A DNA stretch of 64,000 nt from Kitasatospora sp. MAA19 (GCF_029894125.1 NZ_JARXYZ010000040.1:1-64000); one strand, 5' to 3'; positions 48,545-58,731 are shown, counted from the stretch's first letter. The notes: generated from the letters alone by a model not told the origin. Numbers and translations are program-made.

Positions 48545-50176
48545 GTGGGAGCAGGGGTCGGGGCGGCGCGCCGCCGCAGGGGGACGACCGCCGGACTGTT
48601 CGGGGCGGCGCTGCTGGTCGCCGGAACGGTCCTGACCTCGGGCGGAGCGTACGCACAGCCCTCCCCGAACCCGAGCGGCCACAGCACCGAGCACGGCGAG
48701 GGCGACGACCGGGACGGCCGGGACGACCGGAAGGGCGAGCCCGGGAAGGGCGACGGCAAGCCCAAGGCGGGCGACACCGTGACCACCCGCCCGGCCGAAC
48801 AGCCCGCCGGGCCCGGTACCGCCGCCGGATCCACCCCCACCGCCCCGGGCCCTACGGGCTCCGCCCCCGCCCCGAGCGGCAGCGCCCGCCCGGCCCCCGC
48901 CCCCGGCGCCGTCCTGGCCACCGTCGAGGCCGGTGGCGCCGCCGCCGCACCCACCGCCCAGGGCCTCCAGCAGGCGCTCGCGACCATCCTCGCCGACAAG
49001 AGCCTCGGCACCGTCACCTTCGCCGTCGCGGACGCCGTCGACGGCCAACTCCTGTACGGCTCCGGCGAGAACACCCCGGCCACGCCCGCCTCCACCACCA
49101 AACTGGCCACCTCGATCGCGGCCCTGGCGCTGATCCCCGGCGACACCCGGCTGACCACCCGGGTGGTCCAGGGGGCGGAGCCCGGCACGATCACCCTGGT
49201 CGGTGGCGGTGACCCGACGCTCACCGCGCTGCCCGCCGACCAGGTGCAGATCGGCGGGCAGGCCGCCGACGCCGACACCGCCCCCGCCTCGCTCGACGCC
49301 CTGGCCCGGCAGACCGCCGCCGCCCTCAAGGCCGCCGGCACCACCACCGTCAAGCTCGACTACGACCTGTCGATGTACGCGGGCAACCCGCAGCACAAGA
49401 ACCACGACGCGCAGAACATCGCCCTGGTCGTCCCGCTGATGATCGACGAGGGCAAGGTCGACCCCAAGAGCCGCGACGAGGCGCCGGCCCGGGTCGCCGA
49501 CCCGGCCGGGAGCGCCGCCGAGAGCTTCGCCGCCCTGCTCAGGGCCCAGGGGGTCACCGTCGACGGCAAGGCCAAGCCCGCCGCCGCCCCGGCCGCACCC
49601 GGCGCCGCCGTCCTCGGCCGGGTGGACTCGCCGACCGTCGCCCGGCTGGTCGAGCGCCTGCTCACCACCTCCGACAACCAGCTCGCCGAGGCGATGGCCC
49701 GCCAAGTCGCCCTCGCCGCCCACCAACCGGCCGGCTTCGAGGGCGCCGCCACCGCCGTCACCCAGGAACTCGCCAAGCTCGGTGTCCCGATGGCCGGCGT
49801 GGTCCTCAACGACGGCAGCGGCCTGAACCCGGACAACGCGATACCGCCGGCCGTCCTGGTCCGACTCCTCGCCCTGGCCGCCTCCGACCAGCACCCGACC
49901 CTGCGCCCGATCCTCACCGGCCTGCCCATCGCCGGCTTCACCGGCACCCTCGGCAAGCGCTACGGCTCCGGCTCGGGCGCCGCCGACGCGGCCGGCCTGA
50001 TCCGCGCCAAGACCGGCACCCTCAGAGGCGTCAACACCCTCGCCGGCACCGTCGTCGACGCCGACGGCCGCCTCCTCACCTTCGCCGTCATGACCCGCAC
50101 CACCGCCCCCGCCGACACCGCCCGCGCCGCCATGGACCGCATCGCCGCCCGCCTCACCACCTGCGGCTGCCACTGA
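48545..50176 (+). CDS. dacB: D-Ala-D-Ala carboxypeptidase / penicillin-binding protein (S13)
   Basis: The product is about 543 residues with a signal segment, an acidic Pro/Gly-rich linker of roughly 100 residues, and an S13 peptidase domain. Active-site motifs are the SxxK box in TPASTTKLATS, the SxN box in TSDNQLAEA and KTG in RAKTGTLRGVNTLAG. It trims the terminal D-Ala of peptidoglycan stems outside the membrane. GTG 48545 follows AAAGGGG; GTG 48518 is the alternative. Direction and position next to the metalloprotease and tilS are standard for streptomycetes. Confidence 0.92.
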   Translation: MGAGVGAARRRRGTTAGLFGAALLVAGTVLTSGGAYAQPSPNPSGHSTEHGEGDDRDGRDDRKGEPGKGDGKPKAGDTVTTRPAEQPAGPGTAAGSTPTAPGPTGSAPAPSGSARPAPAPGAVLATVEAGGAAAAPTAQGLQQALATILADKSLGTVTFAVADAVDGQLLYGSGENTPATPASTTKLATSIAALALIPGDTRLTTRVVQGAEPGTITLVGGGDPTLTALPADQVQIGGQAADADTAPASLDALARQTAAALKAAGTTTVKLDYDLSMYAGNPQHKNHDAQNIALVVPLMIDEGKVDPKSRDEAPARVADPAGSAAESFAALLRAQGVTVDGKAKPAAAPAAPGAAVLGRVDSPTVARLVERLLTTSDNQLAEAMARQVALAAHQPAGFEGAATAVTQELAKLGVPMAGVVLNDGSGLNPDNAIPPAVLVRLLALAASDQHPTLRPILTGLPIAGFTGTLGKRYGSGSGAADAAGLIRAKTGTLRGVNTLAGTVVDADGRLLTFAVMTRTTAPADTARAAMDRIAARLTTCGCH

Positions 50177-50441
50177 CCCACCCGCACCGTCAGCGGGCGT
50201 CGGAAAGGATCGGGACCCCGAAGGCCCTGGCGCCGCCGACCTTGCTGCGCTTCCGTTGCACCCCGCCCCACCGGCTGCTTCCTCGCCCTGCCGGCGAGCC
50301 TCGCCAGGTGGCCACGACGGCCGCGCGGGCGGCCGGTGCAGGGTGCGGCCCGGGTGGGGGCATCCGCCGGGGGCATGGGGGGTGGACGTGCGGGCTGAGG
50401 GTGTTCGGGACGGGTGGCTGCCGTCGGCGGGTGGGAGCACG

Positions 50442-50447
50442 TACGGT
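50442..50447 (+). promoter_or_regulatory. Candidate -10 box of the DUF2342 gene
   Basis: TACGGT is followed by six bases and ATG 50454. The six bases include GAGGG, so a short-leader or leaderless transcript is possible. Confidence 0.4.
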
Positions 50448-50453
50448 GAGGGC

Positions 50454-51629
50454 ATGACGAGCGCGAGTGGCGGTGCTGGCATGGTCGACTGGAATCTCGC
50501 GGTCGCAACCGCGACCAGGTTGGTGCGGCCGGGGCCGGAGGTGAGCCGGGCGGAGGCGGCGGCGGTGGTCGCCGAACTGCGCCGGCACGCGCTGGAGGCC
50601 GAGGAGCACGTCCGGGCGTTCACGGGGATGCGGTCGAGCAGTCTGGCGGCGGCCGCCGCGACGCCGGTGCTGGTGGTGGACCGTCCGGGCTGGGTGCGGG
50701 CGAACGTGGCCGGCTTCCGTACGGTGGTCCAGCCGCTGGTGGAGAAGCTCCAGGCGCGCCGGGCGAGCAGTCCGACGGCGGGGGTGTTCGGCGCGGTGGG
50801 GGAGAAGGCCACCGGGATCGAGGTGGGCGCGCTGCTGGCGTTCCTCGCCGGCAAGGTGCTCGGCCAGTACGAGACCTTCGCCCCGGCGGAGCCTTCGCTG
50901 GAGGCCCCGGACAGCCCGGCGGCGCTGTTCGACAAGCCGCGGCTGGGGCCGGAGGGGCCCGGCCCCGGCCGGCTGCTGCTGGTGGCGCCGAACATCGTGC
51001 ACGTCGAGCGGGAGCTGGACGTCGACCCGTCCGACTTCCGGCTCTGGGTGTGCCTGCACGAGGAGACGCACCGCACGCAGTTCACCGCGGTGCCGTGGCT
51101 GCGGGATCACATCCAGTCCGAGGTGCAGGCGTTCCTGGCGGAGACGGACGTGGATCCGGGCGCCCTGCTGGACCGGCTGCGGGACGCGGCGGGCTCGCTC
51201 GGCGGCGGGCTGCCGGGTGTCGGGGGCCGGGAGGGCCTGCCCTCGGCGGGGCTGATGGAGATCGTCCAGTCGCCCGCCCAGCGCGAGATCCTGAGCCGGC
51301 TGACGGCGGTGATGTCGCTGCTGGAGGGCCACGCGGACGTGGTGATGGACGGGGTCGGCCCGGCGGTGGTGCCGACGGTGGCGGAGATCCGGGAGAAGTT
51401 CCAGCAGCGCCGGGACCGCGGCGCGAACCGGCTGGACCTGCTGTTGCGCCGGCTGCTCGGCATGGACGCCAAGCTGCGCCAGTACCAGGACGGCGCGGTG
51501 TTCGTGCGCGGGGTGGTGGAGCAGGTCGGCATGGAGGGCTTCAACCGGGTGTGGACCTCCCCGAACACGCTGCCGACCAAGGAGGAGATCCACGACCCGG
51601 CCGCCTGGGTCGCCCGCGTCGCCCGCTGA
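50454..51629 (+). CDS. Zinc-dependent metalloprotease (DUF2342)
   Basis: The 391-residue product belongs to the DUF2342 family of actinobacterial zincin-like proteins. The zinc motif HEETH (202-206) lies in WVCLHEETHRTQFTAVPWL, and LEGHADVVMDGVG supplies the downstream metal ligands. No signal peptide is seen, so it acts in the cytoplasm. Substrates are unknown. The gene almost always lies between dacB and tilS in actinobacteria. Confidence 0.88.
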   Translation: MTSASGGAGMVDWNLAVATATRLVRPGPEVSRAEAAAVVAELRRHALEAEEHVRAFTGMRSSSLAAAAATPVLVVDRPGWVRANVAGFRTVVQPLVEKLQARRASSPTAGVFGAVGEKATGIEVGALLAFLAGKVLGQYETFAPAEPSLEAPDSPAALFDKPRLGPEGPGPGRLLLVAPNIVHVERELDVDPSDFRLWVCLHEETHRTQFTAVPWLRDHIQSEVQAFLAETDVDPGALLDRLRDAAGSLGGGLPGVGGREGLPSAGLMEIVQSPAQREILSRLTAVMSLLEGHADVVMDGVGPAVVPTVAEIREKFQQRRDRGANRLDLLLRRLLGMDAKLRQYQDGAVFVRGVVEQVGMEGFNRVWTSPNTLPTKEEIHDPAAWVARVAR

Positions 51630-51897
51630 CGGCGTCCGGCCGCCGCTGGACGCGCGGTGGTCGGCGGTGGTCAAACCCGCTCGTACGAGTGGTCCAATCG
51701 GGCAGACCGACGGTGAAGATACGTTTCTCCATTCACCCGAACGTGGGACGGTGGTCGTACCGGTGGCGCGGGTGGCGTAGCGGGTCGCTGCTTTCTGCCA
51801 CCATCTGTGAGCGCCCGGTAACAGGGCGCTCATGCGAGGTGCGCGGCCCGGCCGCGCGAACCGCAGTCCTGTCCCCTCCGTCGAGGAGTCGTCCGCC

Positions 51898-53025
51898 GTG
51901 GGCCCTCACCCCGCCGTCGCCGCGATACGTCTGGCCGTTCGCCGCACGCTCACCGACCTCGCCGCCGAGGCCGGTACCACCTTCACCGCGCCCGTGCGCG
52001 AGCCCCGCGAGCGCCCGGCCGGGGTGCCGCTGGTGGGTGCCGCCGTCGGCACCACCCTGATCGGCAACGCCGCGCGCCACCCGTCCGGGCTGCCCCGGAC
52101 CCCGGCCGCCCCCGGCTCGCCGCTGGTGCTGGTCGCCGTCAGCGGCGGCGCCGATTCGATGGCGCTGGCCATCGCCGCCGCCTTCGAGGCCCCCAAGATC
52201 GGCCTGCGGGTCGGCGCCGTCACCGTGGACCACGGCCTGCAGCCCGGCTCCGCCGACCGGGCCGCCCAGGTGGCCGAACGACTGCGCTCGCTCGGCCTGG
52301 ACCCGGTCGAGGCGATCCCGGTGCACGTCGGCCGGTCCGGCGGCCCGGAGGCCGCCGCCCGGGACGCCCGCTACGCGGCCCTGGACGAGGCCGCCGAGCG
52401 GCTCGGCGCGGTCGCCGTGCTGCTCGGCCACACCCGGGACGACCAGGCCGAGACGGTGCTGCTGGGCCTGGCCCGCGGCTCCGGCTCCCGCTCGCTGGCC
52501 GGGATGCCTGCGCAGAAGGGCCGTTACCGCCGCCCGCTGCTGGAGCTGGACCGGGCCGCCACCCGGCAGGCCTGCTCCGCCCAGGCGATCCCGGTCTGGG
52601 ACGACCCGCACAACTGTGACCCTGCCTACACCCGCTCCCGGGTCCGGCACGAGGTGCTGCCGGTGCTGGAGAAGCACCTGGGCGGCGGCGTGGTGGAGGC
52701 GCTGGCCCGGACCGCCCGGCTGTTCCGGGACGACGCCGACGCCCTCGACCAGTGGGCCTCTTTGGCCGAACGCGACCTCCGGACCGGCGACGGGGCCCTG
52801 GACGCCGTGAAACTCGCCGAACTCCCCCCCGCGGTCCGCCGCCGGGTGCTGCGCCGGGCCGCGCTGCGGGCGGGCTGCCCGGCCGGGGACCTGTTCGCGC
52901 GGCACCTGGAGACGATCGACCTGCTGGTCACCGGATGGCGCGGTCAGGGGCCGCTGCACCTACCCGGGGGCGTCGAGGCCACCCGCAGGTGTGGCACGCT
53001 GGTCTTTCGGCGGCAGGGCGACTGA
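51898..53025 (+). CDS. tilS: tRNA(Ile)-lysidine synthase TilS
   Basis: The 375-residue enzyme attaches lysine to C34 of the AUA-reading isoleucine tRNA using ATP. The PP-loop SGGADS is at residues 82-87, and VTVDHGLQPGS and LLGHTRDDQAETVLL are the N-type ATPase follow-up motifs. A low-complexity stretch of about 45 residues before the PP-loop is longer than usual. GTG 51898 follows GAGGAG. hpt follows after 70 bases, the normal order. Confidence 0.94.
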   Translation: MGPHPAVAAIRLAVRRTLTDLAAEAGTTFTAPVREPRERPAGVPLVGAAVGTTLIGNAARHPSGLPRTPAAPGSPLVLVAVSGGADSMALAIAAAFEAPKIGLRVGAVTVDHGLQPGSADRAAQVAERLRSLGLDPVEAIPVHVGRSGGPEAAARDARYAALDEAAERLGAVAVLLGHTRDDQAETVLLGLARGSGSRSLAGMPAQKGRYRRPLLELDRAATRQACSAQAIPVWDDPHNCDPAYTRSRVRHEVLPVLEKHLGGGVVEALARTARLFRDDADALDQWASLAERDLRTGDGALDAVKLAELPPAVRRRVLRRAALRAGCPAGDLFARHLETIDLLVTGWRGQGPLHLPGGVEATRRCGTLVFRRQGD

Positions 53026-53095
53026 CGGGCGGGCATGTCCCGGGGTAGCCGGCCGCCGGCCACACAGACCCCGAACGTTTGAGGACGTATCCCCG

Positions 53096-53650
53096 GTGGA
53101 CCAGAACGACATGGGCGCTGACCTCGCGAAGGTGCTCATCAGCAAGGACGAGATCGACGCCAAGCTCCTGGAGCTGGCCGAGCGCATCGACCGGGACTAC
53201 GCAGGCAAGGATCTGCTGATCGTCGGCGTCCTCAAGGGGGCCGTGATGGTCATGGCCGACCTGGCCCGTACCCTGCACTCGCAGGTCACCATGGACTGGA
53301 TGGCGGTGTCCTCCTACGGCATGGGCACCAAGTCCTCCGGGGTCGTCCGCATCCTGAAGGACCTGGACACCGACATCGCCGGCCGGGACGTCCTGATCGT
53401 CGAGGACATCATCGACTCCGGTCTGACCCTGTCCTGGCTGCTGGGCAACCTGGGTTCGCGCGGTCCGGCCTCGCTGGAGGTCTGCACCCTGCTGCGCAAG
53501 CCGGACGCGGCCAAGGTCGAGATCGACGTGAAGTACGTCGGTTTCGACATTCCGAACGAGTTCGTGGTCGGCTACGGGCTGGACTACGCGGAGAAGCTGC
53601 GTAACCTGCCCTTCATCGGGACGCTCGCCCCGCACGTCTACGGGGGCTGA
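53096..53650 (+). CDS. hpt: Hypoxanthine phosphoribosyltransferase
   Basis: The 184-residue enzyme salvages hypoxanthine and guanine to nucleotides. The PRPP motif VLIVEDIIDSGLTLSWLL and the base-binding VKYVGFDIPNEFVVGYGLDY are intact. GTG 53096 (MDQNDMGADL) follows GAGGA; ATG 53111 is an alternative. Sits in the conserved tilS-hpt-ftsH run. Confidence 0.95.
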   Translation: MDQNDMGADLAKVLISKDEIDAKLLELAERIDRDYAGKDLLIVGVLKGAVMVMADLARTLHSQVTMDWMAVSSYGMGTKSSGVVRILKDLDTDIAGRDVLIVEDIIDSGLTLSWLLGNLGSRGPASLEVCTLLRKPDAAKVEIDVKYVGFDIPNEFVVGYGLDYAEKLRNLPFIGTLAPHVYGG

Positions 53651-53877
53651 GCGCCCGTTCGGGCTACGGGTGGGAACAGGAGTCGGTTCCCGCCCGTTGG
53701 ACCGGGGGGACAAAGAACGACAGCCGTGTCGCTGCGCTCCCGCCACGGGCGGGTGCGACTGCGGTACGGTCCATTAAAACCGCTCTTCACATGAGCACCG
53801 ACCCGATGCGCCGCGGCCCCCCAGCCCCCCGGCGCCGTTGAGTGGCAGGAGGGACGGGGCGGCAACGCCCCGCATGG

Positions 53878-55932
53878 ATGGACGTCAAGCGATACTTCCG
53901 TGCGCCGATCATGTGGATCGTGCTGGCCGTCCTCGCTGTCATCGTGCTGATGCAGGTCGTTTCGGATTCGAACGGCTACAAGACGGTGGACACCGGGCAG
54001 GTCGTCGCAGCGATCGATGCCAAGCAGGTCAAGTCGGCGCAGATCACCACTGGTGACTCGAACACGATCAAGATCCAGCTGAAGGACGGCGCCACGCTGT
54101 CCAACGCCGGGACCGGCAAGCAGCCGTCCGGCAGCAAGTTCCAGGCCTCGTACATCGGCGACCAGGGTGTTGCGATCGCCGACAAGCTCCAGGCCCAGAT
54201 CAACGACAACGACTCGAGCACGCTCGCCGAGGGCTACACCATCAGCCCCGAGAAGCAGAGCACCTTCGTCAGCCTGCTGCTGTCGATGCTCCCGATCGTC
54301 ATCATCGTCCTGGTCTTCCTGTTCCTGATGAATCAGATGCAGGGCGGCGGCTCCCGGGTCATGCAGTTCGGCAAGTCCAAGGCCAAGCTGCTCACCAAGG
54401 ACACCCCGAAGACGACCTTCGCGGACGTCGCGGGTGCCGACGAGGCGGTCGAGGAGCTCCACGAGATCAAGGAGTTCCTGCAGGAGCCGGCCAAGTTCCA
54501 GGCCGTCGGCGCCAAGATCCCCAAGGGTGTGCTGCTCTACGGCCCGCCCGGTACCGGCAAGACCCTGCTGGCGCGTGCCGTCGCGGGTGAGGCCGGGGTG
54601 CCGTTCTACTCGATCTCCGGCTCGGACTTCGTCGAGATGTTCGTGGGTGTCGGCGCCAGCCGCGTCCGCGACCTCTTCGAGCAGGCCAAGGCGAACGCCC
54701 CGGCGATCGTCTTCGTCGACGAGATCGACGCCGTCGGCCGGCACCGCGGTGCGGGTCTGGGCGGCGGCCACGACGAGCGCGAGCAGACCCTCAACCAGCT
54801 GCTGGTCGAGATGGACGGCTTCGACGTCAAGGGTGGCGTGATCCTGATCGCGGCCACCAACCGCCCCGACATCCTGGACCCGGCGCTGCTGCGCCCGGGC
54901 CGCTTCGACCGCCAGATCGCGGTGGAGCGCCCCGACCTCCAGGGCCGGCTGGACATCCTCAAGGTGCACCAGAAGGGCAAGCCGATCGCGCCCGACGTCG
55001 ACCTCTCGGCCGTCGCCAAGCGCACCCCCGGCTTCACCGGCGCGGACCTGTCGAACGTCCTCAACGAGGCCGCGCTGCTGACCGCCCGCTCGGACAAGAA
55101 GCTGATCGACAACGGCATCCTGGACGAGGCGATCGACCGCGTCGTGGCCGGTCCGCAGAAGCGGACCCGGATCATGTCGGAGAAGGAAAAGAAGATCACC
55201 GCGTACCACGAGGGCGGCCACGCCCTGGTGGCGGCGGCGTGCCCCAACAGCGACCCGGTGCACAAGATCACCATCCTGTCCCGCGGCCGGGCCCTCGGCT
55301 ACACCATGGTGCTGCCGGACGAGGACAAGTACTCCACCACCCGCAACGAGATGCTCGACCAGCTGGCCTACATGCTGGGCGGGCGCGCGGCGGAGGAGCT
55401 GGTCTTCCACGACCCGACCACCGGCGCCTCGAACGACATCGAGAAGGCCACCGCCACGGCGCGGGCCATGGTCACCCAGTACGGCATGACCGAGCGCCTC
55501 GGTGCGATCAAGTTCGGCTCGGACAACTCGGAGCCGTTCCTGGGCCGTGAGATGGGCCACCAGCGCGACTACTCGGAAGAGGTCGCCGGGCTGGTCGACG
55601 AAGAGGTCAAGAAGCTCATCGAGAACGCGCACAACGAGGCCTGGGAGATCCTGGTCGAGAACCGCGACGTGCTCGACAACCTGGTTCTGGAGCTCCTGGA
55701 GAAGGAGACCCTGAACAAGGAGCAGATCGCCGAGATCTTCAAGCCGATCGTCAAGCGCCCGGCCCGGCCGGCCTGGACGGGTTCCTCCCGTCGCACGCCG
55801 TCCACCCGGCCCCCGGTGCAGTCCCCGAAGGAGCTGGCGCTCACCAACGGCGCCGCCACGGTCGACACCGCCCCGGTGGACATCGTGAAGCTCCCGCCGC
55901 TGCCGACCGCGGAGCCGCCCGCGGAGGGCTGA
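53878..55932 (+). CDS. ftsH: ATP-dependent zinc metalloprotease FtsH
   Basis: The 684-residue membrane protease has two membrane segments (about 11-27 and 132-151) around a small outer domain. It then has an AAA domain with Walker A GPPGTGKT (222-229), Walker B VFVDEID and the arginine-finger region RPGRFDRQ, and the zinc protease motif HEGGH (444-448). It degrades misfolded membrane and some soluble proteins. I chose ATG 53878 (MDVKRYF), the family N terminus; no ribosome binding site is close, so an upstream start at GTG 53842 or a leaderless transcript remains possible. Confidence 0.96.
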   Translation: MDVKRYFRAPIMWIVLAVLAVIVLMQVVSDSNGYKTVDTGQVVAAIDAKQVKSAQITTGDSNTIKIQLKDGATLSNAGTGKQPSGSKFQASYIGDQGVAIADKLQAQINDNDSSTLAEGYTISPEKQSTFVSLLLSMLPIVIIVLVFLFLMNQMQGGGSRVMQFGKSKAKLLTKDTPKTTFADVAGADEAVEELHEIKEFLQEPAKFQAVGAKIPKGVLLYGPPGTGKTLLARAVAGEAGVPFYSISGSDFVEMFVGVGASRVRDLFEQAKANAPAIVFVDEIDAVGRHRGAGLGGGHDEREQTLNQLLVEMDGFDVKGGVILIAATNRPDILDPALLRPGRFDRQIAVERPDLQGRLDILKVHQKGKPIAPDVDLSAVAKRTPGFTGADLSNVLNEAALLTARSDKKLIDNGILDEAIDRVVAGPQKRTRIMSEKEKKITAYHEGGHALVAAACPNSDPVHKITILSRGRALGYTMVLPDEDKYSTTRNEMLDQLAYMLGGRAAEELVFHDPTTGASNDIEKATATARAMVTQYGMTERLGAIKFGSDNSEPFLGREMGHQRDYSEEVAGLVDEEVKKLIENAHNEAWEILVENRDVLDNLVLELLEKETLNKEQIAEIFKPIVKRPARPAWTGSSRRTPSTRPPVQSPKELALTNGAATVDTAPVDIVKLPPLPTAEPPAEG

Positions 55933-56037
55933 GCCCGCCGCACCGTACGGAATGGATGCCGCGTCACCGGGGTTTGTACCCTGGAGGCGCGGCATCCGTG
56001 CTGTACAGCAAAGTCGTCCCAAGTAAGCGAGGCCCGC

Positions 56038-56643
56038 ATGATCGACCCGGTGACGCTCGACGGTCCGCCCGCCGTCGGGACCTTCGACCAGAAGCGGGCC
56101 GAGAACGCCATCCGCGAGCTGCTGCTCGCCGTGGGTGAGGACCCGGACCGCGAGGGTCTGCTGGAGACCCCGGCCCGGGTCGCGCGCGCCTACAAGGAGA
56201 TATTCGCGGGCCTCTGGCAGGAGCCCGAGGACGTCCTCACCACCACCTTCGACCTCGGGCACGACGAGATGGTGCTCGTGAAGGACATCGAGCTGACGTC
56301 CGTCTGCGAGCACCACCTGGTGCCGTTCCGCGGGGTGGCGCACGTCGGGTACATCCCGTCCACCAGTGGCAAGATCACCGGCCTGTCCAAGCTGGCCCGG
56401 CTGGTCGACGTCTACGCCCGCCGCCCGCAGGTGCAGGAGCGGCTCACCAGCCAGGTGGCCGACGCGCTGATGCGGATCCTGGAGCCGCGCGGGGCGATCG
56501 TCGTGATCGAGTGCGAGCACATGTGCATGTCGATGCGCGGCATCCGCAAGCCCGGCGCCAAGACCATCACCTCCTGCGTCCGCGGCCAGCTGCGCGATCC
56601 GGCCACCCGGGCCGAGGCGATGAGCCTGATCATCGGCCGCTGA
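56038..56643 (+). CDS. folE: GTP cyclohydrolase I
   Basis: The 201-residue enzyme converts GTP to dihydroneopterin triphosphate, the first step of folate synthesis. Zinc ligands lie in TSVCEHHLVPFRG and IECEHMCMSMRGI. Length and motifs are normal. ATG 56038 follows GAGG, 105 bases after ftsH. It starts a folate pathway whose later genes are folP, folB and folK from 61014 on; folE itself is separated from them by three unrelated genes. Confidence 0.96.
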   Translation: MIDPVTLDGPPAVGTFDQKRAENAIRELLLAVGEDPDREGLLETPARVARAYKEIFAGLWQEPEDVLTTTFDLGHDEMVLVKDIELTSVCEHHLVPFRGVAHVGYIPSTSGKITGLSKLARLVDVYARRPQVQERLTSQVADALMRILEPRGAIVVIECEHMCMSMRGIRKPGAKTITSCVRGQLRDPATRAEAMSLIIGR

Positions 56644-56658
56644 CGGCCTTCCGGCCGC

Positions 56659-57447
56659 TCAGGGCACCTCGTGCCCGGCGTGCGGCGGGGCCGGGGTGCC
56701 CAGGGCGTTGCGGTGCTCGGGCATGCGCAGCGTCACCATCCGCCGCCAGCCGAAGGCGCGGTCGTACAGGTAGAGGGCGTGCACCCCGAGGGTGACGACG
56801 GCCAGCTTCCAGCGCGGCCAGCGCAGGATCCCCGCCATCCGGGACGTCACCGCGAGGCCGACGTCCCGGTAGGTGCGGATCTCGCCGCGGGCGCTGGTCT
56901 CCAGGGCGTGCCGGATGTACGGGCCGTGGCCCTCGGAGGCGAGCCGCAGCAGCTCCTCGTGGCAGTACGCGAGGTGGTCGTCCTCGTCGGCGGAGATCAT
57001 CCGCATCGCCCGGCCGAGCTCGGGGTGGTCCCCGAAGACCTTGACCAGCTGGCGCATCTGCTCGGCGGCGCGCTGCTCGGTGACCCGGCTGTGCACGAGG
57101 TAGGTGATGATCTCGCGCTCGGTCAGCGGGAGGTCGCTGTTCAGCCGCTCGTGCGAGAGGCCGATGCCCTGGCGCTCCAGCAGCATGCAGTAGTCGGCCT
57201 CGTCCGGGACGGGCACCTTGGGCAGGCCGCGCTTGTTCAGCAGCCGGGTGAAGATCCGGCCGTGCTTGCGTTCGTCGGCCCCGTGCCGGGCGACCTTGGG
57301 GGCCAGGACCGGATCCCGGGTGAGGGCGGTGATCCGCTCGTTCTCCCAGCCGCCCTGGTCCTCGCCGCCGGCGGCGATGCTGCAGAACAGCTGGTACGCC
57401 TGGTCGTTCCGGTAGATCTCGTTGAAGAGCGAGCGGGTGCTCAGCAC
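56659..57447 (-). CDS. Ferritin-like di-iron protein
   Basis: The 262-residue product has helical di-iron motifs in its central part: DERKHGRIF, TEQRAAEQMRQL and DEDDHLAYCHEELL, giving the two Glu/Asp-xx-His pairs of ferritin-like enzymes. A hydrophobic stretch near residues 215-235 may associate with the membrane. The substrate is unknown. GTG 57447 follows AGGAGGC at five bases, and the longer open frame upstream is Pro/Ala-rich shadow. Confidence 0.75.
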   Translation of the reverse strand: MLSTRSLFNEIYRNDQAYQLFCSIAAGGEDQGGWENERITALTRDPVLAPKVARHGADERKHGRIFTRLLNKRGLPKVPVPDEADYCMLLERQGIGLSHERLNSDLPLTEREIITYLVHSRVTEQRAAEQMRQLVKVFGDHPELGRAMRMISADEDDHLAYCHEELLRLASEGHGPYIRHALETSARGEIRTYRDVGLAVTSRMAGILRWPRWKLAVVTLGVHALYLYDRAFGWRRMVTLRMPEHRNALGTPAPPHAGHEVP

Positions 57448-57576
57448 GGCGCCTCCTGCGCGGGTCCGGGGCGGCGCCCGCCGGGGTGGGACGGGCGGGG
57501 CGGGACGGGCGGTCGCGATACGTTCCCCCGGGCGGGCGGCCGGTCCGGGGGACCGGCCGGTAGTCACCCGCCTGCG

Positions 57577-58731
57577 TCAGCCGAGACGCCCGCCGATCCA
57601 CTCCAGTGAGGACGGCAGTTCGCGGGTCCAGCTGTCGAAGTTGTGGCCGCCGTCGTCCAGGTAGAGCGAGTCGACCTTGAACTGCGGGTTGGCCGCCGCG
57701 ACCTGCTGGGCGTGGTCGACGAACTGGAGGGTCTGGTCGAAGTCGCCCTCCTTGCGGGAGGAGACCACCAGCAGTGAGAGGGCGGGGGCCGGGAGGTTCT
57801 TCAGCCGCCAGTTGAGGTCGCTCTGCTGGGCCAGGGCGTCGTCGTCGCCGAACAGGCTGCCGCCGGTGAACTGGTCCTCCTTGACCTTGTAGTCGCCGTG
57901 CAGGCCCACCGCGCTGCTGTAGACGTTCGGGAAGCGCATCGCCAGCCGCAGCGCGCAGCTGCCTCCCGTCGAGTAGCCGAAGACGGACCAGGAGGCGGCC
58001 GAGCGGCCGGTCCGGTAGGTGGTGCGGAGCGCCTCGGGCAGGTCCTTGGTGAACCAGGTCTCGGCGCGCGGGCCGTCGGGGACGTCCACGCACTCGGTGT
58101 TGCGCGGCGGGGCGACGGTCGGGCGGGTCATGACCACGATGGTCGGCGGCATCTTGCCGGACTTCTGCAGCTCCGCCGCGGTGTGCAGGACGGGCAGTTC
58201 CTTCACCAGGTTGAGCGTGGTGCCGGGGAAGCCGGCGATGGAGACCAGGACGGGGAAGCGGATCAGGGCGAACTTGGGGTCGAAGTACTCGGGCGGCAGG
58301 TAGACGAACATCTGGTCGGACAGCCCGGTCTCCTTGCCGGTGACCCGGACCGACTCGACCTTGCCGACCTCCTCGGGCGGTCCCTTGGGCAGGTCGGTGA
58401 TCGTCTCCAGCCCGCCCTCGGTGGTCGGCTGGATCGGTTCGTCCGAGGCCGGGGCGCCGCCCTTGTGGTTCTCGTTGCTGGTCAGCGCGAGCTTGGCGCT
58501 GCCCGGGCTGAGCAGGTCGTCCCACGAGGTGTAGAACCCGAAGGAGTTGTTCACCGCCAGTGCCAGCACGGCCACGACCGAGACCTGAGTGACGGTCAGC
58601 AGTCCGATGCGGCCGAGGACGGGGAGCGGGCGCTGGCGCGCCAGCCGGGGCCAGAGCCACAGGGTGGTGACGAGGGCCGCAGCCCCGAGTGCGAGCAGCG
58701 AGTTCACCAGCGCGTCGCTGGTCAGTTCCAT
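57577..58731 (-). CDS. Membrane-anchored esterase (antigen-85-like alpha/beta hydrolase)
   Basis: The 384-residue protein has two N-terminal membrane segments and an outward-facing esterase D/antigen 85-type domain. The nucleophile is the Ser of FGYSTGGSCAL; the histidine is in DDGGHNFDSW, and an acidic residue near EGDFDQ may complete the triad. Streptomycetes lack mycolates, so a mycolyl substrate is unlikely. ATG 58731 follows GGAAGG; ATG 58773 would add 14 residues without support. Confidence 0.82.
   Translation of the reverse strand: MELTSDALVNSLLALGAAALVTTLWLWPRLARQRPLPVLGRIGLLTVTQVSVVAVLALAVNNSFGFYTSWDDLLSPGSAKLALTSNENHKGGAPASDEPIQPTTEGGLETITDLPKGPPEEVGKVESVRVTGKETGLSDQMFVYLPPEYFDPKFALIRFPVLVSIAGFPGTTLNLVKELPVLHTAAELQKSGKMPPTIVVMTRPTVAPPRNTECVDVPDGPRAETWFTKDLPEALRTTYRTGRSAASWSVFGYSTGGSCALRLAMRFPNVYSSAVGLHGDYKVKEDQFTGGSLFGDDDALAQQSDLNWRLKNLPAPALSLLVVSSRKEGDFDQTLQFVDHAQQVAAANPQFKVDSLYLDDGGHNFDSWTRELPSSLEWIGGRLG

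Noticed and set aside
50190..50453. Minus-strand frame ending in a basic 40-residue tail between dacB and the DUF2342 gene
   Set aside because: No ribosome binding site or recognisable start; the frame continues as shadow through the metalloprotease gene.
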